48,911 bases of DNA, from the NCBI RefSeq assembly GCF_001462455.1, contig NZ_LNTD01000067.1:1-48911 (forward strand), in the 5' to 3' direction. The notes under the pieces are model-generated. The model ran no database searches. It saw nothing but the letters and a program-made list of their open reading frames with translations, and had not been told where the DNA came from. This stretch comes from Cellulomonas sp. B6. Its GTDB lineage: Bacteria > Actinomycetota > Actinomycetes > Actinomycetales > Cellulomonadaceae. This document shows positions 34,032-42,800 of this stretch, piece after piece. The position numbers and the translations under genes were made by a program. Numbering within the stretch: the first letter of the stretch is position 1; each line of letters starts with the position of its first letter.

Positions 34032-35321
34032 TCAACCGCCGAGCGCCTCGCACGGCAGCCGGACGTACCACCGGGCGGGTGCCAGCGCGAGCACCGTCGA
34101 TCCCTGTGCCGGGTCCGTGACGCACGCACGGTGCGCGTCCCGGGCCTGCGTCGACCACCGCGGCCCCTCGGGCGTGGTCCCGTCCGGCGGACGCCACACC
34201 AGGACCGCCACGACGAGCGCCGGTGCGACGACGAGCAGGGCGGGCACGCGCCACCGCGGGCGCGCCGGCACGAGCGCGACCCCCAGCACGACGACCGACG
34301 CGACGAGCATCGACGGGACGACGGCGTAGCGCAGCAGCACCCAGCCCTGCCCCGGGACGAACAGCGTCGGCGTGTTGAGGCGGACCGCGACCACCCAGAG
34401 CACCAGCGCCAGGACGGGTGCGCCGACGGCCCACGCGCGCTGCAGCGCGTCGCCGCGGACGAGGACGACGACGGCAGCGGCACCCACGACGAGCGCGACC
34501 GCCGCCGCCGGCAGCAGCCCCAGGCCCGCGTGCGCGTCGCGCAGGAGCGCGCCGGTGCCCAGCCACAGCGTCATCAGCACGTCGTGCCCGAACGCGCGCA
34601 GGGTCGCGTCCGCGCCCGGGGCGAGCCCCCCGTTGCCGGGGCGGTCGGCGGTGACGAGGGTGACCAGCTGGGCCGCGACCCCGAGGCAGTAGGCGATGCG
34701 GGTGGGGAGCCGGTGCGCGTCGCGCCACCGCCAGGCGAGCAGGGGTGCCAGCAGGACCGACTGCACCTCGGTGAGCGTCGCGACGAGGGTCGCGGCCGCG
34801 AGCACGCCCTGGTCCACGCGGCCCCGCGGGCGGGCCACCAGCAGCCAGGGGAGGGTCCACAGCGCCAGCCAGTGCAGGTTGGCGAGGTTGCCGAGGACCT
34901 CGAGCGGGAGCGTGGGCACCGCGACCGTCAGCGCCGCGAGGGCGACGCGCGCGACGCGCGACGCGACCAGGTCGTGGGCGCACCGGTGCACGAGCGCCGC
35001 CGCGGCGCCCACGGCGAGGCAGGAGGTGGCCGCCAGCGCGGTCGCCCACCAGGTCGCGGGAACGAGGTCGACCACCAGGCCCGCGACGACGCGGGGCACC
35101 AGGTGCAGGTAGCCCGCGTACGGTTCCAGCGCGCCGCCGATCGGGCCCCGGTCGACGCCGTCGCGCAGGAACACGGCGCCGTCCTCCGCCCACACCACGT
35201 CCCGCGTGACCGTCGTGAGCCGCAGCCAGGCGAGCACCGCCGCGAGGACGCCGACGAGCAGCGTGAGGGTGCCGTCGAGCCCGTCGCGTGCCGGCGCGCT
35301 CGCCGTGGGCTGCGTGCTCAC
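34032..35321 (-). CDS. Polytopic GT-C-like membrane protein
   Basis: The open frame extends far upstream over a divergent GT2, but the true start is GTG 35321 (VSTQPTASAPARDG) with GGAGG before it; 429 residues. After helix 1 (LTLLVGVLAAVLAWL) comes RDVVWAEDGAVFLRDG, an acidic first-loop motif like that of GT-C glycosyltransferases, then GYLHLVPRVVAGLV and about nine more helices, ending in a short external segment with a Cys pair (ACVTDP and LPCEAL). No family name is certain. As a possible user of a polyprenyl-phosphate sugar it would suit the GtrB-like GT2 divergent from it. Confidence 0.75.
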   Translation of the reverse strand: MSTQPTASAPARDGLDGTLTLLVGVLAAVLAWLRLTTVTRDVVWAEDGAVFLRDGVDRGPIGGALEPYAGYLHLVPRVVAGLVVDLVPATWWATALAATSCLAVGAAAALVHRCAHDLVASRVARVALAALTVAVPTLPLEVLGNLANLHWLALWTLPWLLVARPRGRVDQGVLAAATLVATLTEVQSVLLAPLLAWRWRDAHRLPTRIAYCLGVAAQLVTLVTADRPGNGGLAPGADATLRAFGHDVLMTLWLGTGALLRDAHAGLGLLPAAAVALVVGAAAVVVLVRGDALQRAWAVGAPVLALVLWVVAVRLNTPTLFVPGQGWVLLRYAVVPSMLVASVVVLGVALVPARPRWRVPALLVVAPALVVAVLVWRPPDGTTPEGPRWSTQARDAHRACVTDPAQGSTVLALAPARWYVRLPCEALGG

Positions 35322-35465
35322 CTGTCCTCCGGGTCCGCTCGTCCTCGGGTGGGGCCGCCCGCCGCACGGCGGTGCAGGGGCATCATGCACCCGACGACGG
35401 CCGTCGACCCGGGGACCGGTATCGTCGGGACCTCGCCTGATCAGCCGCGAGCCGAACCAGGAGCC

Positions 35466-36410
35466 ATGAAGGTCTTCATCCAGATCCCGTGCCTCGACGA
35501 GGAGACCACGCTCCCCGCGGTGCTCTCGTCCATCCCGACGACGATCGAGGGTGTGGACGAGATCCACGTGCTCGTCGTCGACGACGGCTCGTCCGACCGC
35601 ACGAGCGAGGTCGCGCGCGAGCACGGCGTCGGGCACGTGCTGCGGCACACCCGCACGCAGGGCCTGGCGCGCTCCTTCCGTGACGGCGTCGACTACGCGC
35701 TGCGCCACGGCGCGGACGTCGTCGTGAACACCGACGGTGACAACCAGTACCCGCAGGAGCGGATCCCCGACCTGGTCGGGCCCATCGTGGCGGGCCTCGC
35801 CGACATCGTCATCGCCGACCGCCAGACGGCCACGATCGCCCACTTCTCGCCGCTCAAGAAGGCCCTCCAGCGGCTCGGCAGCGCGGTGGTCAACGGCGCG
35901 GCGGACACCCGGCTGCCCGACGCCGCGTCGGGGTTCCGCGCGTACTCGCGCGCGTCGCTCCTGCGCCTCAACGTCGTCACCGAGTTCTCCTACTGCATGG
36001 AGACGATCATCCAGGCGGGCCACAAGCGGCTGCGGATCGTCAGCGTGCCGGTGACCACGAACCCGAAGACCCGGGAGTCGCGGCTGTTCCGGAGCATGTG
36101 GCACCACATCGCCCGCTCGGCCTCGGCGATCACGCGCAGCTACCTCATGTTCAAGCCTCAGGTCGTGTTCGCCGTCCTCACGGCGACGTTCGCGGTGCTC
36201 GCGCTGGTCCCGATGGTGCGGTTCCTGGTCCTGTGGATGGTCGAGGGCTCGGCCGCCGGTCACGTCCAGTCGCTCATCTTCGGGGCGATCATGGCGGTGG
36301 CGGCGTTGCTGGCCGCCGCGCTGGGCGTGATCTCCGAGCTCCAGCGCACGCAGCGCATCCTCATCGAGGACGCGCTGCAGCGCCTCAAGGAGATCCAGTA
36401 CCCGCGGTGA
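35466..36410 (+). CDS. GtrB-like family 2 glycosyltransferase with two C-terminal membrane helices
   Basis: A 314-residue protein from the ATG at 35466 with AGGAG upstream; the very long frame containing it is a GC-rich artefact. The GT2 domain (1-215) has IPCLDEETTLP, VVDDGSSDRT, VVNTDGDNQYP and ASGFRAYSRASLL, signatures of undecaprenyl-phosphate sugar transferases. Two helices follow (VVFAVLTATFAVLALVPMV and FGAIMAVAALLAAALGV), then a charged helix. This is the GtrB/ArnC layout. It heads the operon GtrB-like, GT4, LPG-synthase-TM protein, all joined by 4-nt overlaps. Confidence 0.9.
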   Translation: MKVFIQIPCLDEETTLPAVLSSIPTTIEGVDEIHVLVVDDGSSDRTSEVAREHGVGHVLRHTRTQGLARSFRDGVDYALRHGADVVVNTDGDNQYPQERIPDLVGPIVAGLADIVIADRQTATIAHFSPLKKALQRLGSAVVNGAADTRLPDAASGFRAYSRASLLRLNVVTEFSYCMETIIQAGHKRLRIVSVPVTTNPKTRESRLFRSMWHHIARSASAITRSYLMFKPQVVFAVLTATFAVLALVPMVRFLVLWMVEGSAAGHVQSLIFGAIMAVAALLAAALGVISELQRTQRILIEDALQRLKEIQYPR

Positions 36411-37516
36411 CGACGGGGGAGCGACGCACGGTCCTCGCCGCGGGCACGTTCGACGAGGACGTGCACCCGCGTGCCCGGGTCCTGCTCGAGGGGCTGGAGG
36501 CGCACGGCTGGCAGGTCGAGCGTGCTGTCGTGCCGCTCGGGCTCGACACGGCGGCGCGGGTCGAGATGCTGCAGCGACCGTCGCACGTCGGACGTCTCGT
36601 CGTCGCCCTGGTGCGGGCCCACGCACGCCTCGTGCCCCGGCTGCTGCGACGGCGGTCGCGTGCCGACGCGGTGCTCGTCGGCCACCTGGGGCACTTCGAC
36701 GTGGCGCTGGTCCGGCTCCTCGCCCGGGGGGCCCCGGTGGTGCTCGACTTCCTCGTGTCGGGCGCGGGCACGGCCCGCGACCGCGGTGAGCGGGGCCGGG
36801 TCAAGCAGCGGCTGCTGCGCGCGCTGGACGCGTTCGCCCTGTCCCGGGCCGACGTCGTCGTCGTGGACACCCCCGAGCACCTGGCCACGCTGCCGCCCCG
36901 ACCCCGGGGCAGGGCCGTGGTCGCGCCGGTGGGCGCCGACCGCCGGTGGTTCGAGGCGGCCCGCGAGCAGGGGAGTGACGGCGGGCCGCTGTCCGTGGTG
37001 TTCTTCGGCTCGTTCACGCCCCTGCAGGGCGCGACGGTGGTCGGTGAGGCGCTGCGGTCGCTCGGCGGCGCGGTGCGCGCCACGGTCGTCGGGCAGGGGC
37101 AGCAGAGCGCCGAGGTGGACGCGCTCCTGGCGGGCGTGCCCGGCGTCGTGCGCCACACGTGGGTCGAGGCGGACGACCTGCCCGCCCTGGTCGCGTCGCA
37201 CGACGTGTGCCTCGGGATCTTCGGCACCGGCGACAAGGCGCTGCGGGTGCTGCCCAACAAGGCGTTCCAGGGCGCTGCGGCCGGGTGCGTGGTGGTGACC
37301 GAGGACTCCGCCCCTGCGCGTCGTCTGCTCGGCCCCGCGGGCGTGCTGGTGCCCCCGGGGGACGCCGCGGCGCTGGCCGACGCCCTGCGCCGGCTCGACG
37401 CGGACCGTGACCTGCTGCGCGACCTGCGGCGAGCCTCGCTCGACCACGCGCGCGCGGCGTTCACCCCGGCAGGTGTCGTGCAGGACCTCGTCGCGCGGCT
37501 GGGCGCCGGCGCATGA
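36407..37516 (+). CDS. GT-B glycosyltransferase (GT4-like)
   Basis: A 369-residue protein from GTG 36407 in a GTGA overlap with the GtrB-like gene. It is more divergent than the other GT4 proteins of the locus. VVFFGSFTPLQGAT stands at the start of the donor domain, and LGIFGTGDKALRVLPNKAFQ and APARRLLGPAGVLVPPGD give the sugar-nucleotide site. The N-half has VLDFLVSGAGTARDRGE. It overlaps the next gene by 4 nt. The substrate is unknown. Confidence 0.8.
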   Translation: MTTGERRTVLAAGTFDEDVHPRARVLLEGLEAHGWQVERAVVPLGLDTAARVEMLQRPSHVGRLVVALVRAHARLVPRLLRRRSRADAVLVGHLGHFDVALVRLLARGAPVVLDFLVSGAGTARDRGERGRVKQRLLRALDAFALSRADVVVVDTPEHLATLPPRPRGRAVVAPVGADRRWFEAAREQGSDGGPLSVVFFGSFTPLQGATVVGEALRSLGGAVRATVVGQGQQSAEVDALLAGVPGVVRHTWVEADDLPALVASHDVCLGIFGTGDKALRVLPNKAFQGAAAGCVVVTEDSAPARRLLGPAGVLVPPGDAAALADALRRLDADRDLLRDLRRASLDHARAAFTPAGVVQDLVARLGAGA

Positions 37517-38457
37517 CGCGCGTGGTCGCGGTGCTGCGCTCGCGCGCGGTGCGCCACGGGCTCGTCGTCGCGGCGGTCGCGCTCGCGCTCGTCGCCGTGG
37601 TGCGCGAGCGCGACGCGGTGGGCGCGGCCCTCGGCCGCGCGGACGTGGGCCTCGTGGTCGCGTCCGCGGTCCCGGGCGCGGGTTTCCTCGTGCTCGGCAT
37701 GCTGGGGTGGCGCGCCGTGCTCGCCGACCTCGGCTCGAACCTGCCGCTGTCCCGCGCGTTCGCCGCCTTCTTCGTGGGCCAGCTGGGCAAGTACCTGCCC
37801 GGCGGGGTCTGGAACGTCGTCGCGGTCGCCGAGCTGACCGCGGACCTGGCGGTCCCGCGGCGGCGGTCGCTCGCGGCGATGGCCGTCGCGACGCTGGTCT
37901 CGGTCGTGACAGGACTCGCGCTCGGCGCGCCCACGGTGCTCCTGGGCGCCGAGGGGGCCGTGACGCCGTGGGCGTGGGCGGCGATCCCCGTGCTGGCGGT
38001 CGGGCTCGCCCCACCGGTCCTCAACCGACTCCTCGCGGTGGCGCTGCGGTGGGCGCGCCGCCCCCCGCTCGAGCAGCCGCTGACCGCGGGAGGGGTGGCT
38101 CGCGCGGCCGTGTGGTCGTCGCTCGCCTGGGCGTCCGCGGGGGCCCAGACGTGGCTGCTCGCCGTGGCGCTGGGCACCACGCCGTCCTGGCGCGCGCTCG
38201 CGTCGTGCACGGGGGCGTACGCGATGGCGTGGATCGCGGGCTTCCTGGTCTTCGTCCTGCCCGCGGGCATCGGGGCGCGCGAGGCGGCCCTGGCTGCGCT
38301 CCTGCCCGCCGCCCTGGGCGCGGGCGGGGCGATCGCCGTGGCGCTCCTGGTCCGGGTCGCGCAGACGGTGGCCGACCTCGTGCTCGCGCTCGTCGGGTGG
38401 ACGGTCGCGCGGCGGCTGCGACGTGACGCGACGCCGGGACCCGTCAGCGGTCCGTGA
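37513..38457 (+). CDS. Lysylphosphatidylglycerol-synthase-TM (AglD/UPF0104-like) membrane protein
   Basis: A 314-residue polytopic protein from the ATG at 37513. About eight helices are seen; FFVGQLGKYLPGGVWN and FVLPAGIGAREAAL are the two signature segments of this family. Members lacking a synthase domain, as here, occur in glycan and glycolipid loci, and flippase-like or accessory functions have been proposed. Its last 14 bases overlap the end of the convergent TIGR03089-type gene. It closes the polysaccharide locus. Confidence 0.85.
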   Translation: MTRVVAVLRSRAVRHGLVVAAVALALVAVVRERDAVGAALGRADVGLVVASAVPGAGFLVLGMLGWRAVLADLGSNLPLSRAFAAFFVGQLGKYLPGGVWNVVAVAELTADLAVPRRRSLAAMAVATLVSVVTGLALGAPTVLLGAEGAVTPWAWAAIPVLAVGLAPPVLNRLLAVALRWARRPPLEQPLTAGGVARAAVWSSLAWASAGAQTWLLAVALGTTPSWRALASCTGAYAMAWIAGFLVFVLPAGIGAREAALAALLPAALGAGGAIAVALLVRVAQTVADLVLALVGWTVARRLRRDATPGPVSGP

Positions 38458-39178
38458 GGGCGTCCTCGTCGACCTTCTCGCCCGTCACGAGCCGCGTGCG
38501 ACGCGTCGGGTCCGCCCGGAGCGTCGAGGCGGTGCCTGCGTCGACGACGACGACCGACCCGCCGACCGCCCACGACGCCAGCGCGAGCCGGGCCAGCGAC
38601 ACGGCGTCGTGGGCGCCGGCGTCCACGAGCCGACGCGTCGGAGCCGGGTGCGGCTCGATCAGGTCGGCGAAGGTCACCGCGGTGGCGCCGTCGACCGCCG
38701 GTGCGGTCGACGGGGTCGGCGGGACCGGGCCGAGCGCGTCGCCGTACGTCATGACGGCCGTCGCCGCGTCGACCGCGCCGGCGGGGAGGTCTCCGGGGAA
38801 CCCGCGTGCCAGCGCGGGGAGCGCCACGGCGACGAGGTCGGGTGCGCCGGGGTGCTCCTGCGGCCGGTCGGTGACGACGACGTCGGCGTCGCCCGCTCGC
38901 GTCGCGCACGCGCCGGCCCGCCACGTCGCGAGCGTCCACAGCACGGCGCGCCAGTGCGGCGGGAGGTCCAGCAGGACCCGCGCCCCCGGGGCCGCGTCGA
39001 ACTCCTCGACGAGCAGGTTCGTCGTCTTGCTCACCCAGTTGTCGACGACCGCGCCCGAGAGCTCGACGCGTTCACCGTCGACGCCGTACCAGGTCAGGCG
39101 CGGGCGTCCGGGGTCGCGCGTGACGATCGCGAGGACCGTGGCGACGTCGAGCGGTCGGCCTGCAGCGGGTGTGCCCAT
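38444..39178 (-). CDS. TIGR03089-type actinobacterial protein, AMP-binding-enzyme-like
   Basis: A 244-residue protein from ATG 39178. LLVEEFDAAPGARVLLDLPPHW and TWRAGACATRAGDADVVVT resemble the N-terminal half of AMP-dependent synthetases, and VTFADLIEPHP, HDAVSLARLALASWAVGG and RTRLVTGEKVDEDAL continue the weak similarity, but the adenylate-forming core motifs are missing. This matches the actinobacteria-restricted TIGR03089 family, of unknown function. TAGATT 8 bases before the ATG implies a leaderless mRNA. In mycobacteria a member lies beside an LCP gene (from memory); here about 37 kb separate them. Confidence 0.85.
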   Translation of the reverse strand: MGTPAAGRPLDVATVLAIVTRDPGRPRLTWYGVDGERVELSGAVVDNWVSKTTNLLVEEFDAAPGARVLLDLPPHWRAVLWTLATWRAGACATRAGDADVVVTDRPQEHPGAPDLVAVALPALARGFPGDLPAGAVDAATAVMTYGDALGPVPPTPSTAPAVDGATAVTFADLIEPHPAPTRRLVDAGAHDAVSLARLALASWAVGGSVVVVDAGTASTLRADPTRRTRLVTGEKVDEDALTDR

Positions 39179-39186
39179 GGACCCAC

Positions 39187-39192
39187 AATCTA
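39187..39192 (-). promoter_or_regulatory. Candidate -10 (TAGATT) for a leaderless TIGR03089-type mRNA
   Basis: Minus-strand TAGATT ends 8 bases before the ATG at 39178, and no ribosome site is present between them. Confidence 0.45.
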
Positions 39193-39264
39193 GACACGCG
39201 TGGACGCCACGCCGTGCAGGCCGCACTTTCACCCGGACAACTCGGGCATCTAGCACGCCTCCGG

Positions 39265-39293
39265 TTGACGATCGCGAACGACACGCGTGTAAT
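39265..39293 (+). promoter_or_regulatory. Promoter of whiB
   Basis: TTGACG (39265-39270) and TGTAAT (39288-39293) are spaced by 17 bases, the best sigma-70-type promoter of the window. It lies in an unusually AT-rich patch and gives a leader of about 138 nt before the whiB ATG. No stem of riboswitch character was recognised in that leader. Confidence 0.65.
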
Positions 39294-39437
39294 TCCCTGA
39301 GAACTGACTCATGGAGCACGTCGCACGCGGCTGCCGGGGGACCGGGTCGCACCGGCCGGCTCGTCGGGATCAGGGACGACGACCGAGGCCGCCGGCCAGC
39401 ACGAGCAGCACCGAGCACGACATCCGCGGAGGCACGT

Positions 39438-39767
39438 ATGTGGCACCTGCTCGACGACGAGAGCTTCCCGACCGACGCCACGACCCCCGCCCCCGCCCCG
39501 GCGACCAGCAACGTGCTGTCGCTCTTCGGGACGCCCGAGGACGACGGGCCCATGGGCTGGCAGGAGCGCGCGCTGTGCGCGCAGACCGACCCCGAGGCGT
39601 TCTTCCCCGAGAAGGGCGGCTCGACCCGCGAGGCCAAGAAGGTCTGCACGCAGTGCGACGTGCGCTCCGAGTGCCTCGAGTACGCGCTCGCGAACGACGA
39701 GCGGTTCGGCATCTGGGGCGGGCTGTCCGAGCGTGAGCGGCGCAAGCTGAAGCGGCGCGTCGTCTGA
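39438..39767 (+). CDS. whiB: WhiB-family iron-sulfur transcription factor
   Basis: A 109-residue protein from the ATG at 39438 with GGAGG upstream. The four cluster-binding Cys are Cys47, Cys70, Cys73 and Cys79 (C-x22-C-x2-C-x5-C), followed by the turn GIWGG (91-95) and a basic tail ERRKLKRRVV for DNA binding. WhiB proteins bind a [4Fe-4S] cluster and act with the principal sigma factor. The neighbourhood (metallopeptidase-like, DUF3499) suggests the WhiB2/WhmD branch, which controls septation in mycobacteria; the branch assignment is inference. Confidence 0.95.
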   Translation: MWHLLDDESFPTDATTPAPAPATSNVLSLFGTPEDDGPMGWQERALCAQTDPEAFFPEKGGSTREAKKVCTQCDVRSECLEYALANDERFGIWGGLSERERRKLKRRVV

Positions 39768-39849
39768 CGCGTGCGCGCCGCGGCACGTCCCGCCACGCCG
39801 GGGTCGCCTGCCGTGCCACGCACGTGCGGTCACGCATCATGGCGCGAGC

Positions 39850-42800
39850 ATGACTGACACGCTGTCCCCCGTGGACCCCCTCCTGACGACGGCCGCGGTG
39901 CCGGTGACGACCCCGGTGACCGCCGTGGTCGTCACGCGCGGACGCACGGGGTACCTCGCCACCACGCTCCGAGCCGTCGCCTCGCAGGCACGGCGACCCC
40001 TGCGCGTGCTCGTGGTCGACGTGGCCCCGGGGGAGGACCAGCACGTCGGGCTGCTGCTCGACCAGGTGTTCGCGTCGGCGCCGCAGCCCGTGCCGCGGCT
40101 CGCGACCGTCCGTGCGCCCCACGCCCGCACGTTCGGCGAGGCGGTCTCGGCCGGGCTGGCCACGCTGGCCGAGGCGTTCGACGAGCGTCCCACGCCGTGG
40201 CTGTGGCTCCTGCACGACGACAGCGCCCCCGCGCCCGAGGCGCTCGCCCGGCTCGTGCGCACCGTGTCCAACGCACCGTCCGTCGCGGTGGCCGGCTGCA
40301 AGCAGCGCACCTGGACCGACCCCGAGCGGCTCCTCGAGGTGGGGGTCCGCACGACCCGCTCGGGCCGGCGCCACGCCGACGTGGAGCCCGGCGAGCTCGA
40401 CCAGGGTCAGCACGACGGCCGCACCGACGTGCTCGGGGTGGGAGTCGCCGGTGCGCTGGTGCGACGCGACGTGTGGGACGCGCTCGGCGGCACCGACCCG
40501 GCGCTCGGGCCGTTCGGCGACGGGCTCGACCTGTCGCGTCGCGCACGCCTCGCGGGGCACCGCGTCGTCGTCGTGCCCACCGCCGTCGTCCGGCACGCGC
40601 AGGCGGCCTACCACGGGCTGCGACCGGCCCGTGGCGGGGCGCCGCAGGCCGCGGACGCGGCCGCGCACGAGGTGGACCTCGACGGGGACGGCGAACCCGA
40701 CTCGGCCGACCCCACCCGCTCGTTCGCGGCCCGGCGGTCCGCGCTGCTGCACGCGCGGCTCGCCGGCGCGCCGCTCGCCCTCGTGCCGGCCGTCGCGGTC
40801 ATGGTGGTGGCGGCCGCGCTGCTGCGCTGCCTCGGCCAGATCGCCGTGAAGCGTCCCCGGCTCGCGCTCGCGGAGCTCCGCGTGGCGCTGCTCGTGCTGC
40901 TGCGTCCCGTCCCCGTGGTGCGTGCGCGCCGCCGCGCGCGTGCGACCCGCGCGGTCGCCCGCCGCACGCTGCGCCCCCTGCAGGCGGGGTGGCGCGACGT
41001 GTGGCGCCAGGCGCGCGACCGCCGGCTCGCGCGCCGCGAGGCCCGGCGCGTCACGTCGGCCCCCAGCGAGCTCGAGCTGCGGGAGCTCGCGGCGCTCGCC
41101 TCACGGCGCCGCACGACCGCCGCCCTGGTCACCGCCGGCCTGGTGGTCCTGTCGGCCGTCGCCCTCGGCCGCCTGGTGGGCCCGGTGGTGGGGGGTGCGC
41201 CGCTCGTGGGCGCCGCGCTCGCCCGGGCGACGACCGACCTGCACGACGTGTGGACCGCGGCGACCTCCGGCTGGGTGACGACCGGTCTCGGGGCCCCCGG
41301 GCCCGCCGATCCGCTCGTCGTGGTGCTCACACCGCTGGCGGCCCTGCTCGGGGGCGACCTCGGCGCCGCGCTCGCGGTGGTCGTGCTCGGCGGCCCGGTC
41401 CTCGCCGGGCTCGGTGCGTGGGCCGCGGCGGGCGCGGCGACGCGCTCGGTCGGGGTGCGCGCGTGGGCGGCCCTGGTGTGGGCGTCGGCGCCGACCCTCC
41501 TGCTGGCCCTCGGCGACGGTCGCGTCGGTGCGGTGCTCGCGCACGCCGCGCTGCCCTGGGTCGCGCTCGGTCTGGTCCGCGCGGTCGGGGTGCAGCGCGT
41601 CGACCAGGTGCTCTCCGGCCTGTCGACCGCGCGGCGCGAGGTGCGCGTCGACGCCGACGCCGAGGCGGAGGCACGGGCGGTGGCCGCCGCGGCCCGGTGG
41701 GACGAGGCCACGCACGTCCTCGGGGCCGACGCCCCCAGGACCCGGCAGGACGTGCGCGTCGAGGTCGCGGCCGACACCCCCGCGTCCGACGACCCTGCGT
41801 CCCACGACCCCGCGTCCCACGACCTCGCGCCCCACGAGGCGACCCCCGACGAGGCGCACGTGCGGACACCGGTGCGCGGCGTGGCCGCGGTGCCCTCTCC
41901 GCGCGGCCCGACGTCGGGCGCCCTGCCGGTCACCGCGTCGGTCTCCGCGGCCCCCGCCCGTGGGGCCACGGGGGCGACGGCGCAGGTCGCGGAGCCGTCG
42001 GTCGCAGCGCCGTCGGCCACCGTGGCCCTCGTCGGTGCCCCCGACCCCACGGGGTCTGTGGCCGCCGCGGCCGGTGCGGCGCTGGCGCTCGCGGTGGTCA
42101 CGGCCTCCGCCCCCGTGCTGCTGGTACCCGCACTCGTGCTGCTCGTGCTCGTGGCCGTCGTCGTGCCGCGTGCGCGCCTGCGGGTGCTCGCCCTCGCGGT
42201 CCCGTCGCTCGTGCTGCTCGCGCCGCTGCTGGTCGAGGCCGGTTCGCGCGGGTCCGCGGGGATCCGGCTCCTGCTCGCCGCCCCCGGGCCGGCGGCGACG
42301 GTCGAGCCGGCTCCGGCGCTGGACCGGCTGCTGGGCGTCCCGGCCGACGCCGCGACGCTCGTCCCCGCGGGCCTTCCGGCCGTGCTCGCCCAGGTGTGGC
42401 CGTACCTCACCGGCGGTGCGGTGCTCGCGCTCGCCGCGCTCGCGCTGCTGCGTGGTCGCGCCGTCGCGCGCGGCGTGCGCACGTGCTGGGTCGTCGCTGC
42501 CGCGGGGGTGGCCACGGGCGCGGCGGTCGCAGCAGTGCCCGCGTCCGCCGCGCCCGACGTCGTGGGGCCCGCGTGGACGGGCGCGGCGGTCTCGCTCACG
42601 TTCCTGGGGCTGCTCGGGGCGGCCGTGCTCGGTGCGGACGGGATGACCGACCGGCTCGCGCGGCAGACGTTCGGGTGGCGGCAGCCGGTCGTGGCGCTCG
42701 GCACCGCGGTCGGCGTCGTCGCGGTCGCCACCGCGCTCGTCGGGTGGGGCTGGACCGCGCGGGCCGGGGACGCGGTCGCCCTGCGCGCCCCGACCACGCC

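Noticed and set aside
31188..36410. A 1,740-codon open frame on the plus strand
   Set aside because: It is highly Arg/His/Gly-rich and runs antisense through the acyltransferase, rmlA and the GT-C-like gene; only its last 314 codons (GtrB-like GT2) are real. It is a product of high GC content.
35322..36626. N-terminal extension of the GT-C-like membrane protein
   Set aside because: It is antisense to the GtrB-like gene, and a good ribosome site precedes the GTG at 35321.
39294..39437. The whiB leader as a possible riboswitch
   Set aside because: I could not recognise any known aptamer motif in the roughly 140-nt leader.
39370..40752. 460-codon minus-strand frame across whiB and the giant GT2
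   Set aside because: It is opposite two well-supported genes and has shadow-like composition.
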